DNA from: Jiangella mangrovi
GTDB lineage: Bacteria; Actinomycetota; Actinomycetes; Jiangellales; Jiangellaceae
Assembly (NCBI RefSeq): GCF_014204975.1
Contig: NZ_JACHMM010000001.1
Location: forward strand, 372,001-436,000
DNA length: 64,000 nucleotides
Direction: 5' to 3'
Position 1 is the first letter of the stretch, and the number at the start of each line of letters is the position of its first letter. The position numbers and the translations under genes were made by a program. The notes beneath the pieces are model-generated. The model ran no database searches. It had not been told where the DNA came from and saw only the letters and a list, made by a program, of their open reading frames with translations. Below, piece by piece: positions 38,942-49,100 of this stretch.

Positions 38942-41089
38942 ATGTTTGCTTCGCTGGGCCGTTATGTCGCCCGTCACCCGTGGCAGATCATCGTCGCGTG
39001 GGTCGTGCTGGCGGTCGCCGTGATCCTCACCGCACCCGCCCTCACGTCCACCACCGACGAGGCCGAGTTCCTGCCTGACCACTACGAGTCCATCCAGGCC
39101 GCCGAGCTGCAGGCCGACGCGTTCCCCGACCGTACCGACATGGCCGCCATCATGGTCTTCGACCGCGAGGACGGCACAGCGCTGACCGACGACGACGTCG
39201 CCACCGTCGAGCAGATCTCCGGCGAGCTGGGCGAGCTGGGCCTGCCCGAGTTCGGCCCCATCGTGGCGAGCCCGCCGTCGGAGAACCGGCTGGTGCAGAC
39301 GGCGGTCATCAGCCTGGCGCAGGACGCCAACCCGTTCGGCGAAGAGCTGATGGACAGCGTCCGCGACCTGCGCGAAGAAGCGAAGCCGCTGCTCGACGGC
39401 ACCGACCTGCGCATGGGCGTCACCGGCGGCGCGGCGCAGGGCCTGGACTCCCAGGAGGCGGCCGCGAACGCCGAGGCGATCGTCGGCATCGTGACGATCC
39501 TGCTGATCCTCGGCCTGCTGTTCATCATCTTCCGCAGCCCGATCATCGCCTTCATGCCGATCATCGTCGTGGGCGTCATCTCGCAGGTGGCGACCGGACT
39601 CATCGCGTTCGCCAACGAGGCGTTCGACCTGCAGGCCGACTCGTCGATCACGGTCATCCTCATCGTGGTGCTCTACGGCATTGGCACCGACTACATCCTG
39701 TTCTTCCTGTTCCGCTACCGCGAGGCGCTGCGGCAGGGCCTCGACAGCAAGACCGCCGTGGCGCACAGCATCGAGCGGGCCGGCGAGGCGATCGCGTCGG
39801 CCGGCGGCGCGGTCATCGTCGCGTTCATGGCGCTGGTCCTGTCGACGCTGGGCATCTTCCGCTCCATCGGCCCGGCGCTGGCCATCGCGGTCGCGGTGAC
39901 GGTGCTCGCGGCGCTCACGCTCGTCCCGGCCATCGTGTCGCTGCTGGGCACGAAGGTGTTCTGGCCCTCCAAGGCGTGGAAGAACGAGCCGAAGGCGGCC
40001 CGGTTCGGGGCCATGGGCGACGCGCTGGGCCGGCACCCGGTCCGGTTCGCCCTCGTGTCGGGCCTGGTGCTGGCCGCGCTCGCGGTGTTCGCGTTCGGGT
40101 TCCGGCCGACGTTCGACCTCTCCGACACCGGCGTGCCCGCCACGGCGGAGTCGTCGTTGGCGCTCGAGACGCTGCAGAAGGGCCTGCCGCCGGGTGCCAC
40201 CGACCCGACGTCGGTGCTCCTGCACAGCACCGACGGCAGCCGGCTCGACGACGCCGCCCTCGCCGACTTCGGCACCGCGCTCGGCGGAGCCCCCGGCGTC
40301 GCGCAGGTCGCCACCCCGCCGGCGGTGTCCGAGGACGGCACCACGGCCGCGTTCAGCGTGGTCCTCGACTCCGACCCCACCTCGGACGCGTCGATGGACA
40401 ACGTCGCCGGGCCCCTCCGCGACACCGCTCACGACGCCGCACCCGACGGCACAGAAGCGCTGGTCGGCGGCACCACGTCGGTCTTCGTCGACCTGCAGGA
40501 CGCCATGAACCGCGACTACTCCGTCGTGTTCCCGGTGGCCGCGCTGATCATCATGGTCATCCTGGCCGTGCTGCTGCGCAGCCTGGTCGCGCCCTGGTAC
40601 CTCATGGCGTCGGTGGGCCTGGGCTTCGGCGCGACGCTGGGCGCGTCGGTGCTGCTGTTCCAGACGATCCAGGGCGACGACGGGCTGATCTTCATGCTGC
40701 CCATCTACATCTACCTGTTCGTCGTGGCGCTGGGCACCGACTACAACATCCTCATGGTGGCCCGGTTGCGCGAAGAGTCGCGCAACGGCCTCGAGCCGCG
40801 CGACGCCGCGGCCATGGCGGTCCGGCACGCCGGCCCCACGGTCGCCGCGGCCGGGCTCATCCTGGCCGGCACGTTCGCCTCGCTCATGCTGGGCGGCAAC
40901 GCGCTGCTGGTCTCCATGGGCTTCGCCATCTCGTTCGGCATCTTCGTCGCGGCGTTCGTCATGGCGATGTTCTTCACGCCGGCGCTGACGGCGCTCATCG
41001 GGCACGCGGCCTGGTGGCCCGGTCACGGCGACCGGCGCGACGAGCCGGCGCCGCCGAGTGCGGACCAGCTGGTCAGGTCCGCCGACTGA
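38942..41089 (+). CDS. MMPL-family (RND superfamily) transporter
   Basis: A 715-residue inner-membrane protein in two halves. Each has one N-terminal span (YVARHPWQIIVAWVVLAVAVIL in the first), a periplasmic domain, and a bundle of spans. The first bundle has LYGIGTDYILFFLFRYREAL and the second has ALGTDYNILMVARLREE. The GTDY motifs supply the proton-relay Asp-Tyr pair of MmpL proteins. About twelve spans are seen in all. Actinobacterial members export lipids or drugs. No regulator gene is adjacent, but three 11-bp direct repeats overlap its promoter. A terminator follows. Confidence 0.92.
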   Translation: MFASLGRYVARHPWQIIVAWVVLAVAVILTAPALTSTTDEAEFLPDHYESIQAAELQADAFPDRTDMAAIMVFDREDGTALTDDDVATVEQISGELGELGLPEFGPIVASPPSENRLVQTAVISLAQDANPFGEELMDSVRDLREEAKPLLDGTDLRMGVTGGAAQGLDSQEAAANAEAIVGIVTILLILGLLFIIFRSPIIAFMPIIVVGVISQVATGLIAFANEAFDLQADSSITVILIVVLYGIGTDYILFFLFRYREALRQGLDSKTAVAHSIERAGEAIASAGGAVIVAFMALVLSTLGIFRSIGPALAIAVAVTVLAALTLVPAIVSLLGTKVFWPSKAWKNEPKAARFGAMGDALGRHPVRFALVSGLVLAALAVFAFGFRPTFDLSDTGVPATAESSLALETLQKGLPPGATDPTSVLLHSTDGSRLDDAALADFGTALGGAPGVAQVATPPAVSEDGTTAAFSVVLDSDPTSDASMDNVAGPLRDTAHDAAPDGTEALVGGTTSVFVDLQDAMNRDYSVVFPVAALIIMVILAVLLRSLVAPWYLMASVGLGFGATLGASVLLFQTIQGDDGLIFMLPIYIYLFVVALGTDYNILMVARLREESRNGLEPRDAAAMAVRHAGPTVAAAGLILAGTFASLMLGGNALLVSMGFAISFGIFVAAFVMAMFFTPALTALIGHAAWWPGHGDRRDEPAPPSADQLVRSAD

Positions 41090-41103
41090 TCTCGCCCCCG
41101 GCC

Positions 41104-41136
41104 CCGGCCCCGGATGCAACCCGCGTCCGGGGCCGG
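41104..41136. terminator. Terminator hairpin after the MMPL gene
   Basis: CCGGCCCCGGA (41104-41114) and TCCGGGGCCGG (41126-41136) form an 11-bp stem with an 11-nt loop, 15 bp after the MMPL stop. Confidence 0.65.
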
Positions 41137-41179
41137 TCCGTGTAGAGATCGACAGAACTCGTCTCTCCGGGAGCACTCG

Positions 41180-43288
41180 ATGCGGCCGATCCGGCTCACC
41201 GCCACCGTTCTCACCGCCGCGGCGCTGGTCGCCACGGCCTCTGCGGCCGGCGCGGCCGACACCTCACCGGACGGCGCATCCGCGGGGCCGCCCGGCGACA
41301 CGGCCGCGCCGGCCGCAGCGGAACGGACGGTCACGCTGCTCACCGGGGACCGGGTCGTCGTCCGGTCCGGGCTCGACGGTGTGGAGCGGGTCACCGTCGA
41401 GCCCGCCGACGGCCGCGACGGCGTCGCGTACACCCAACGACGCACCGACGACGGCGGCCTCCGCGTGATCCCGGCCGACGCCCTCGACGACGTCGCCGAG
41501 GGCCGCCTCGACGCGCGGCTGTTCGACGTCACCGCGCTGCTCGAGCAGGGCTATGACGACGCCTCCGAGGCCGAGCTGCCGCCGCTCGACGAGCCCGCGG
41601 AGCCGGAGGCCGCCACCGACGCCGAGGCGGCCGACACGTTCGACCTCACGCTCGAGGCGATCGACCGGGATGGGCAACCGACCCACGTGGTCGTCGACCT
41701 CGGCGACCTGGGCGCCGGGACGGTCCACGACATCCTCGTCTCCGATGAGGAGCCCGAGACCGTGCACCTTCCCGCCGGCATGTACGACCTCACCACCACC
41801 ATCTTCACGCCGGACCCCGCCGACCCACGGCTCGGCAGCCTGGCCCTCATCGCCCTGCCCGAGCTGGTCCTCGACGGCGACCTGACCCTCACCCTGGACG
41901 CCCACGACGCCGAACCCGTGCAGGCGACCGTGGACAGCCCCACCGCCGACCCCAACCAGCGCGCCGCGGGCGTCGACGCCTACCGGCACGGCGCCGGCGT
42001 CGGGACCACCTTCGACGACTTCGAGCTGTACGTCACGCCGACGCCAGAGGTCACCGCCTACCCGTACCTGTTCACCTACACGTCGTCGCTGGCAGAACCA
42101 CTGCCGGCGGACGGCTCTCCGGCCCGCGGCTACTTCCTGTACCTCCCGTACGAGGGCTACATCCCGGAGCCGGTCTTCGAGGTCCACGACGAGGACCTCG
42201 CGCAGGTCGGCTCGACCCTGCACCACACCAGTGAACGGCCCGACCCACGCACGAACCTGTACGCGGACGGCTTCGGGACGGCCGTGAACACCGGCACGAG
42301 CCTGGGTCTGGTCGTCCCCTCCCCCGGCGAGCGCGTCGACCTGTACTCGACCGAGGGCATCAGCTGGCGGACACGCGTCGAAGGCCTCGAGTTCCGCGAG
42401 TCCGACACCTACGGCGACCGCTACCACACGTACGAGGCCGGGCAGCAGTACGAACGGGACTGGAACGCCGCACCCCTGGGCCCGGTCGCACGGCCGGATT
42501 ACGAGGCGCACCTCGATGCCATCAGAGCCGGGATCCAGCCGTTCGCACCCTCCGCGCTCGGGCACGACCTCGATGGACTGGCCGTGTCCGGGATGGAGTC
42601 GACCACGTCACTGAGCAAGGACGGCGTCATCGTCGGCACCAACTCCGACCACGGCGGCGGCACGTTCGCGGTCGAGCCGGACGACGCGGACTGGGAGCTG
42701 ACCACCAGCGTCACCCGCGACGGGACCCTCGCGACGCAGGTGGACGCTCGCTGGTCGACGAGCGGCGCGGCCAACGAGAACGGTCTTCTGCCCTTCGTCT
42801 CGCTGCGGATCAGCGGCGACGTCGATCTGCAGAACCGGGCGCCGGCCGGCGAGCCGTTCCCCGTCCGGCTCGCCCTCGAACACGCGGACGGCACGCTGCC
42901 GGAGCCCGCGGCCTCCACCCTCGAGGTCTCTTACGACGACGGCGGCACCTGGCAGCAGGTGCCGGTCGACCTGACCGGCGGCGAGGCGACCGCGACCGTT
43001 CCCGCTCCGCCCGCCGGCGCGCAGTTCGCCTCGCTGCGGGCGAGCGCCGAAACCGCCGAGGGCGCCGCCGTCGAGCAGACGGTGATCCGCGCCTACCTGA
43101 TTGGCGAGCCGGCCACACCGACCGCCAGCCCGACGCCGTCGGCCCCCGGTGAACCCATCGACGACCCCACGCTGCCCAACACCGGCGCGGGGTCCGGCGG
43201 CGGCTCCGGCATCCTCGTGGCCCTCGGCGTGGCCCTGGTGGCCGGCGCGGCGCTGGCGTTCCGCCTGCGTCGCGGCGTCGTCGCCTGA
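41180..43288 (+). CDS. LPXTG-anchored surface protein resembling a subtilase (S8) without its catalytic domain
   Basis: A 702-residue exported protein. The signal peptide is about residues 1-28 (RLTATVLTAAALVATASAAGA). ERTVTLLTGDRVVVRSGLDG through ARLFDVTALLEQGYDDASEAELPPL (about 50-138) matches the pro-region that opens actinobacterial S8 peptidases. FDLTLEAIDRDGQP...VHLPAGMYDL matches the domain that normally follows their catalytic part. The roughly 300-residue catalytic domain with its Asp, His and Ser motifs is absent between them. The C-terminus is LPNTG (665-669), a hydrophobic helix and RLRRG, a sortase signal. GGGAG precedes the ATG. Perhaps a binding or scaffold protein of the cell wall. 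Confidence 0.75.
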   Translation: MRPIRLTATVLTAAALVATASAAGAADTSPDGASAGPPGDTAAPAAAERTVTLLTGDRVVVRSGLDGVERVTVEPADGRDGVAYTQRRTDDGGLRVIPADALDDVAEGRLDARLFDVTALLEQGYDDASEAELPPLDEPAEPEAATDAEAADTFDLTLEAIDRDGQPTHVVVDLGDLGAGTVHDILVSDEEPETVHLPAGMYDLTTTIFTPDPADPRLGSLALIALPELVLDGDLTLTLDAHDAEPVQATVDSPTADPNQRAAGVDAYRHGAGVGTTFDDFELYVTPTPEVTAYPYLFTYTSSLAEPLPADGSPARGYFLYLPYEGYIPEPVFEVHDEDLAQVGSTLHHTSERPDPRTNLYADGFGTAVNTGTSLGLVVPSPGERVDLYSTEGISWRTRVEGLEFRESDTYGDRYHTYEAGQQYERDWNAAPLGPVARPDYEAHLDAIRAGIQPFAPSALGHDLDGLAVSGMESTTSLSKDGVIVGTNSDHGGGTFAVEPDDADWELTTSVTRDGTLATQVDARWSTSGAANENGLLPFVSLRISGDVDLQNRAPAGEPFPVRLALEHADGTLPEPAASTLEVSYDDGGTWQQVPVDLTGGEATATVPAPPAGAQFASLRASAETAEGAAVEQTVIRAYLIGEPATPTASPTPSAPGEPIDDPTLPNTGAGSGGGSGILVALGVALVAGAALAFRLRRGVVA

Positions 43289-43295
43289 CCCAGCT

Positions 43296-43333
43296 CGCTC
43301 CGCCGGGCCGGGAGGGGCGGGCCCGGCGGAGCG
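43296..43333. terminator. Strong terminator hairpin after the LPXTG protein
   Basis: CGCTCCGCCGGGCC (43296-43309) and GGCCCGGCGGAGCG (43320-43333) form a perfect 14-bp stem with a 10-nt loop, 7 bp after the stop. Confidence 0.8.
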
Positions 43334-43412
43334 ATGACGTGGACGAAACGGACAGAGAGGAAAATCCGCAGGTCAGTAGCGCTACGTCGATCTTTGCGTC
43401 ACAGTACGAAGC

Positions 43413-43811
43413 ATGAAGTGGGCCTTCCGTTTGGTGCTCGCCGCCGCGGCGCACGGCGTCCTGTTCATGGTCGCCGCCCTGCTGTTCGACAAGTTCAGCC
43501 TGTCCTTCACCGGCTGGCTGATCGGCACGCTCCTGTTCACCCTGTTCACCATGCTGCTGCGCGGGATCATGGCGTCGCTGGCGCGCAAGTACGCCTCCAG
43601 CGCGACGTTCCTCGGCGGGCTGGCGCTCACCTGGGTCGGCTTGCTGCTGACCGACCTGTTCACGCCGCGCGAGGACTTCGACCTCGAGGGCGTGGGCACC
43701 TGGATCTCCGTCACGCTCATCGTGTGGGTCGGCACCGTGCTTTACGATCAGGTCGACGACCGCCTCATCGACGCCGTCCACGCCCGGTCGAAGGGCCGCC
43801 CCGCGGGCTGA
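43413..43811 (+). CDS. Small integral membrane protein of unknown function
   Basis: A 132-residue protein with four hydrophobic segments (about residues 4-25, 33-50, 64-80 and 93-110) and a short basic tail (HARSKGRPAG). I recognise no family and no catalytic residues. The ATG has no clear ribosome site. It lies alone between a strong terminator and an inverted repeat. Its composition matches neighbouring genes, so it is probably real. Confidence 0.65.
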   Translation: MKWAFRLVLAAAAHGVLFMVAALLFDKFSLSFTGWLIGTLLFTLFTMLLRGIMASLARKYASSATFLGGLALTWVGLLLTDLFTPREDFDLEGVGTWISVTLIVWVGTVLYDQVDDRLIDAVHARSKGRPAG

Positions 43812-43819
43812 CATCAGCA

Positions 43820-43869
43820 AATCGGTCCGGTATTGCAGCGCCGAATTGGCACTCACTACCGGACCGATT
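43820..43869. promoter_or_regulatory. 13-bp inverted repeat upstream of the MFS gene
   Basis: AATCGGTCCGGTA (43820-43832) and TACCGGACCGATT (43857-43869) are exact complements 24 bp apart. The right arm covers the -35 region of the promoter whose -10 is TAGCGT (43876-43881). It may be an operator or a terminator of the preceding gene. Confidence 0.5.
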
Positions 43870-43875
43870 CCTTTC

Positions 43876-43881
43876 TAGCGT
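43876..43881 (+). promoter_or_regulatory. -10 element TAGCGT of the MFS gene (leaderless type)
   Basis: TAGCGT, then 6 nt, then ATG 43888. Confidence 0.6.
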
Positions 43882-43887
43882 CGTGGC

Positions 43888-45081
43888 ATGACCACCGCCA
43901 CGCTCGCCGCCGCTCCCGCTCCCGTCGTCTCCGTCGCACTGCAGGCGCCGCTCGTCACCCGCGCGCTGCTGCTCCGGTTCATCACCATCGTCGGCTCGTC
44001 GCTGGGCTTCTACCTGCCGCTGTCCGTCGTCCCGCAGGTCGCCGGGTCGGCCGGCCATGCGGGCCTGGCCACCGGCACGCTGCTGGCCGCGTCGATCGCC
44101 GGCGAGGTCGCCACCCCGCGACTGGTCGCCCGCTTCGGCTACCGGTTCGCGCTGACCGCCGGCCTGCTGCTGCTCGGCGCGCCGACGCTGGTGCTGCTGG
44201 CCTCGTCGGAGATGGCCGTCATCGTCGCCGTGAACCTCGTGCGCGGCCTCGGGTTCGGCGTCACGATCGTCGCGGGCGGCGCGCTGACGGCGGCCCTGCT
44301 GCCCGAGCGGCGCCGCGGCGAGGGCCTGGCGCTGGTCGGCGTCGTCGGCGGCCTGTCGTCGCTGGTCGCGCTGCCGTTCGGCGTCTGGGCGGCCGGCCAG
44401 TGGGGCCACGACACGGTCTTCGTCATCACCGCCGTCGCCACCCTGATGAGCCTCGTCGCCGTGCCCGGGCTCCCCGGCCGGACGGCGCGCGACACGAGCG
44501 GCCCGACCGGTTCGCACGGGGACCACGGCGTCCTCGCCGGGCTGCGCGACCCCGGGCTGGTCCGTCCCGCCGCCGTCTTCGCGGCGTCGACGGTCGCGAT
44601 CGGCGTCCTGGTGACGTTCCTGCCGCTGGCGACGACGTCTCCCTCCGTCGCGGCGGTGGCGCTCCTGGTCCAGCCGGCGACGGGGACCGCCGCCCGCTGG
44701 GTGGCCGGGAGGCTCGGCGACCGGCACGGCCAGGCGCGGCTGCTGGTCCCCGGGCTGCTGCTGGCCGCGGCCGGGCTGCTCGGGATCAGCGCGACCGGCG
44801 TGCCTGCCGCCGTCGTCGCCGGGGCCGCGCTGTTCGGCGCCGGGTTCGGGGTGCTGCAGAACGCCACGCTCGCGCTCATGTACAGCCGCGTGCGGCCCGA
44901 GGCCTTCGGCACTGTCAGCGCCATCTGGAACGCCGCCTACGACGTCGGCATGGCGGTCGGCGCGGCCGGCGCCGGGATCGTCGCCGCGGGCGCCGGCTAC
45001 CCCGTCGTGTTCGTCCTGACCGCCGCGGTGCTGCTGCCCGCGCTGCTGCCGGCCCGCCGCGAGCTCCGGCGCCGGGCCTGA
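43888..45081 (+). CDS. MFS transporter (12-span, small-molecule exporter type)
   Basis: A 397-residue MFS protein of normal length with about twelve hydrophobic segments. Features include LLAASIAGEVATPRLVARFGYRFALTAGLLLLG (motif A region, degenerate), NLVRGLGFGVTIVAGGALTAALLPERRRGEGLALVGVVGGLSSLVALPFGVW, and in the second half GRLGDRHGQARLLVPGLLL and YSRVRPEAFGTVSAIWNAAYDVGMAVGAAGAG. Substrate unknown. It is convergent with the LysR gene and carries its own leaderless-type promoter and inverted repeat, so it is probably regulated apart from putA. Confidence 0.88.
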   Translation: MTTATLAAAPAPVVSVALQAPLVTRALLLRFITIVGSSLGFYLPLSVVPQVAGSAGHAGLATGTLLAASIAGEVATPRLVARFGYRFALTAGLLLLGAPTLVLLASSEMAVIVAVNLVRGLGFGVTIVAGGALTAALLPERRRGEGLALVGVVGGLSSLVALPFGVWAAGQWGHDTVFVITAVATLMSLVAVPGLPGRTARDTSGPTGSHGDHGVLAGLRDPGLVRPAAVFAASTVAIGVLVTFLPLATTSPSVAAVALLVQPATGTAARWVAGRLGDRHGQARLLVPGLLLAAAGLLGISATGVPAAVVAGAALFGAGFGVLQNATLALMYSRVRPEAFGTVSAIWNAAYDVGMAVGAAGAGIVAAGAGYPVVFVLTAAVLLPALLPARRELRRRA

Positions 45082-45109
45082 CCCGCCCGGATGGTTCCGG
45101 CAGGCACGG

Positions 45110-46021
45110 TCAGGACGGGCGGCGGCCGAGCCCGTTCTCGACGGCGGCGGCGAGCGCCTCGCGGCAGGCCAGGATCGACGGGCGCTGCGCCAAGGACCGC
45201 CGGGCCGCGGTGAACACCGTCCGGTGCGGGACGCCGTCGAGGTCGATCAGCCGCACCGACGGCGGCCGCCGCGCCCACATGAGGTCGGGGATCAGGGCGA
45301 CGGCGTTGCCGGTCTCGATCAGCTCGATCTGCGCCGTCAGGTCGGCGGTCTCGAACCGGACGTCGGGCTCGAACCCGGCCTGCCGGCAGGCCTGCTCGGC
45401 GAAGTGCCGCGAGGCCGCCCCGTGCGGCTCGACCACCCAGGGCAGGCCGGCGGTGTCGCCCAGCGCGGTGATGTGCGCCCAGGCCGGGCCCGGCGGGACG
45501 GCCAGCCTGATGGCGTCGCGGGTGAGCCCGACGCGGTCCAGCTCCGGGTGCCACGGCGCGGCGTGGTTCGGGTACTGCTCGGCGACCACGAGGTCGAAGT
45601 CGCGGGCGAAGGTCTCCATGAGCGCGGTCTCGGGCTCGCGCTGCGTCATGGTGACCCGCAGCCGCGGATGCCGCTCGGCGAGGGTGTGCAGCAGGTCGGG
45701 CATGAGCGCCAGCGCGGCGGACTGGAAGACGGCGATGCGGACCGTGCCGGTGGCCTCCTGCAGCGACGCCCGCAGGTCCGACTCCGCCTCCTCGAGCCGC
45801 TGCAGGACGGCGGCGGTGTGCTCGACCAGGATCTCGGCCTGCGGGGTGAGCTGCAGCCGCCGCCCGACCTTGCGCAGCAGCGGCACGCCGGCCTCCTTCT
45901 CGAGCAGCGTGAGCTGCTGCGACACCGACGACGGGCTCTGGTGCAGGGCCGCGGCGACGTCGGCGATGGTGCCCCGCACGGCGAGCTCGCGGAGCAGCCG
46001 GAGCCTGCGGACGTCGAGCAT
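45110..46021 (-). CDS. LysR-family transcriptional regulator, probable regulator of putA
   Basis: A 303-residue LysR protein. The winged HTH is MLDVRRLRLLRELAVRGTIADVAAALHQSPSSVSQQLTLLEKEAGVPLLRKVGRRLQLTPQA (residues 1-62). An effector domain follows, with TGTVRIAVFQSAALALMPDLL and ADLTAQIELIETGNAVALIPDL. It diverges from putA across 86 bp that hold the perfect palindrome at 46050-46069. By the usual LysR arrangement it should activate putA in response to proline or a derivative and repress itself. Confidence 0.9.
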   Translation of the reverse strand: MLDVRRLRLLRELAVRGTIADVAAALHQSPSSVSQQLTLLEKEAGVPLLRKVGRRLQLTPQAEILVEHTAAVLQRLEEAESDLRASLQEATGTVRIAVFQSAALALMPDLLHTLAERHPRLRVTMTQREPETALMETFARDFDLVVAEQYPNHAAPWHPELDRVGLTRDAIRLAVPPGPAWAHITALGDTAGLPWVVEPHGAASRHFAEQACRQAGFEPDVRFETADLTAQIELIETGNAVALIPDLMWARRPPSVRLIDLDGVPHRTVFTAARRSLAQRPSILACREALAAAVENGLGRRPS

Positions 46022-46040
46022 GACGACCTCCCACCAACAT

Positions 46041-46069
46041 GTCAGCAAATCTGACGGGTACCCGTCAGA
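46041..46069. promoter_or_regulatory. LysR operator: 20-bp perfect palindrome plus adjoining half-site
   Basis: TCTGACGGGTACCCGTCAGA (46050-46069) is a perfect palindrome. GTCAGCAAATCTGAC (46041-46055) overlaps it and supplies a third TGAC half-site. It lies between the divergent lysR and putA starts. Confidence 0.7.
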
Positions 46070-46107
46070 AAACATCGCTTTACCTTACGTCAATAGGTGA
46101 CCACACT

Positions 46108-49100
46108 GTGGACATGGCACTGACCTGGAACGAGACCGACCCGCGCGCCGACGGCGTCAACGACCTGCTGGCGCTGTCCGACGAGGTCGTCGCGACCGTG
46201 CGCCGCTGGCTCGACGAGTCGGCGAAGGTGCCCTCCAACGCCGCCGCGCAGCGCCTCTCCCAGGTCCTCGCCGATCCCAGCGGACTGCCGTTCGCCGTCG
46301 GCTTCGTCGACGGCGTCGTCCGGCCCGAGGACAACCGCGTCGCCGCGCTGGCGTTGCGCGAGCTCGCCGCCGACGTGCCGCCGTTCCTCCCCGCCCACCT
46401 GCGCCTGGCGCTGAAGACCGGTGCGCTGGCCGGCCGCGTCGCGCCGGGGCTGGTCGTGCCGGTCGCCCGCCGGGCGCTGCGCGGCATGGTCGGGCACCTC
46501 GTCGTCGACGCCCGTCCGGCCAAGCTGGGCAAGGCCATCGCCCGCATCCGCGGCACCGGCGCGCGGCTCAACGTGAACCTGCTGGGCGAGGCCGTGCTCG
46601 GCGAGCGCGAGGCCGCCCGCCGGCTGCAGGGCACCTATCGGCTCCTGGACCGCGACGACGTCGACTACGTGTCGGTGAAGGTGTCGTCGACGGTGGCGCC
46701 GCACTCGGCGTGGGCGTTCGACGACACCGTCGCGCACGTCGTCGAGGCGCTGACGCCGCTGTACCGGCGGGCCGCGGCGTCGTCGACGTTCGTCAACCTC
46801 GACATGGAGGAGTACCGCGACCTCGAGCTCACGACGGCGGTCTTCACCCGGCTGCTCGACCAGGACGAGTTCGTGGGTCTCGAGGCGGGCATCGTCCTGC
46901 AGGCCTACCTGCCCGACACGCTGGCGTCGATGATCCGGCTGCAGGAGTGGGCGGCCGCGCGCCGCGCCCGCGGCGGCGCTCCGGTCAAGGTGCGCGTGGT
47001 CAAGGGCGCCAACCTGCCCATGGAGCGGGTCGAGGCGTCGCTGCGCGGCTGGCCGCTGGCCACGTGGGGCAGCAAGCAGGAGACCGACACCAACTACAAG
47101 CGGCTGCTCGACTACGCGCTGCGGCCCGAGCGCATCGGCAACGTGCACATCGGCGTCGCCGGGCACAACCTGTTCGATCTCGCGTTCGCCTGGCTGCTGG
47201 CCGGGCGGCGCGGCGTGCGCGACGGCGTCGAGGTCGAGATGCTGCTCGGCATGGCGCAGGGGCAGGCCGACGTGGTGCGCCGCGAGGTCGGCCGGGTGCG
47301 CCTCTACACGCCGGTGGTCCACCCGCGCGAGTTCGACGTCGCCATCGCCTACCTCGTCCGCCGGCTCGAGGAGGGCGCGAGCGAGGAGAACTTCCTGTCC
47401 GCACTGGCCGGGCTGCACGACCGCGAGGACCTGTTCCTGCGCGAGCGCGACCGCTTCCTCGCCTCGCTCGCCGCGCTGGACCGGCGGGTCCCGCTCCCGC
47501 ACCGCACGCAGGACCGCCGGCTGCCCGTCGCCGGCACCGCACAGACGGCGTTCGCGAACGTCCCCGACACCGACCCCGCGGTGCCCGGCAACATCGCCTG
47601 GAGCCGCGACATCCTGGCCCGGGCGGCCGCCAGCACGGCCGGTGCGGCGACGTCCGACGCGGCCCTGGTGACGACGGCGGACGACCTCGACGCCGTCCTC
47701 GGGTCGGCGACGGAGGCCGGCCGCGGCTGGGGCGCGCTGCCCGGCACCGAGCGGGCCGGGCTGCTGCGCCGGGCCGCCGTCGAGCTGGAACGGCACCGGG
47801 CCGAGCTGGTCGAGGTCATGGCGGCCGAGGCCGGCAAGACCGTCGACCAGGGCGACCCCGAGGTCTCCGAGGCCATCGACTTCGCGAACTACTACGCGAG
47901 CCTGGCCGAGGAGCTGGATCGGGTCGACGGCGCCGTGCGGCGGCCGGTGCCACTGACGGTCGTGACGCCGCCCTGGAACTTCCCCGTCGCCATCCCTGCC
48001 GGGTCCGTGCTCGCCGCGCTGGCCGCCGGGTCCGCCGTCGTGCTCAAGCCGGCCTCGCAGGCCGTCCGCTGCGGCGCCGTGCTGGCCGAGGCGCTGTGGG
48101 CGGCCGGCATCCCGCGCGACGTGCTGCGCCTGGTCCGGGTCGGCGAGCACGAGCTGGGCAGCCGGCTGGTGTCCGACCCGCGCGTCGGCCGGCTCATCCT
48201 CACCGGCGCCTACGAGACCGCCGAGCTGTTCCGCTCGTTCCGCACCGACCTCCCGCTGCTGGCCGAGACCAGCGGCAAGAACGCCGTCGTGGTCACCCCC
48301 AGCGCCGACATCGACCTCGCCGTCCGCGACGTCGTCCACTCCGCGTTCGGCCACGCCGGGCAGAAGTGCTCGGCGGCGTCGCTGGTGATCCTCGTCGGCT
48401 CCGTCGCGCGGTCACGGCGGTTCCGCGACCAGCTGGTCGACGCCGTCGCGTCGCTGAAGGTCGGGCCGCCGACCGACCCGACGTCACAGGTCGGCCCGCT
48501 GATCGGCCCGGCCGAGGGCAAGCTGCTGAAGGCCCTCACGACGCTGGACCCGGGCGAGTCGTGGGTGGTGCGGCCGCAGCGGCTCGACGAGGCGGGGCAG
48601 CTCTGGTCCCCCGGCGTCAAGGTCGGAGTGGCCGACGGCTCGGAGTACCACCTGACGGAGTACTTCGGCCCCGTGCTCGGCATCATGACCGCCGCGACGC
48701 TCGACGAGGCGATCACCATGCAGAACCGGGTCGCCTACGGCCTCACCGCCGGCCTGCACACGCGCGACGCGAGCGAGCTGGCGACCTGGCTGGACCGCGT
48801 CCAGGCCGGCAACCTCTACGTCAACCGCGGCACCACCGGCGCCATCGTCCGGCGGCAGCCGTTCGGCGGCTGGAAGCGCTCCGCCGTCGGCGCCGGGACG
48901 AAGGCGGGCGGGCCGAACTATCTGGTCGGGCTGACCGACTGGGCACCGTCCGCGTCGACGGCGTCCGCCGCGGGAGCGCTCGCCGCCGGGCCGGCCGCGC
49001 TGCTCGCCGCCGCCCACGGGGCCGGGCTGGCCGGCACCGACGCGCTGGAGCGGGCGCTGCGCAGCGACGCCGCCGCCTGGGCGTCCGAGTTCGGCGTCGC

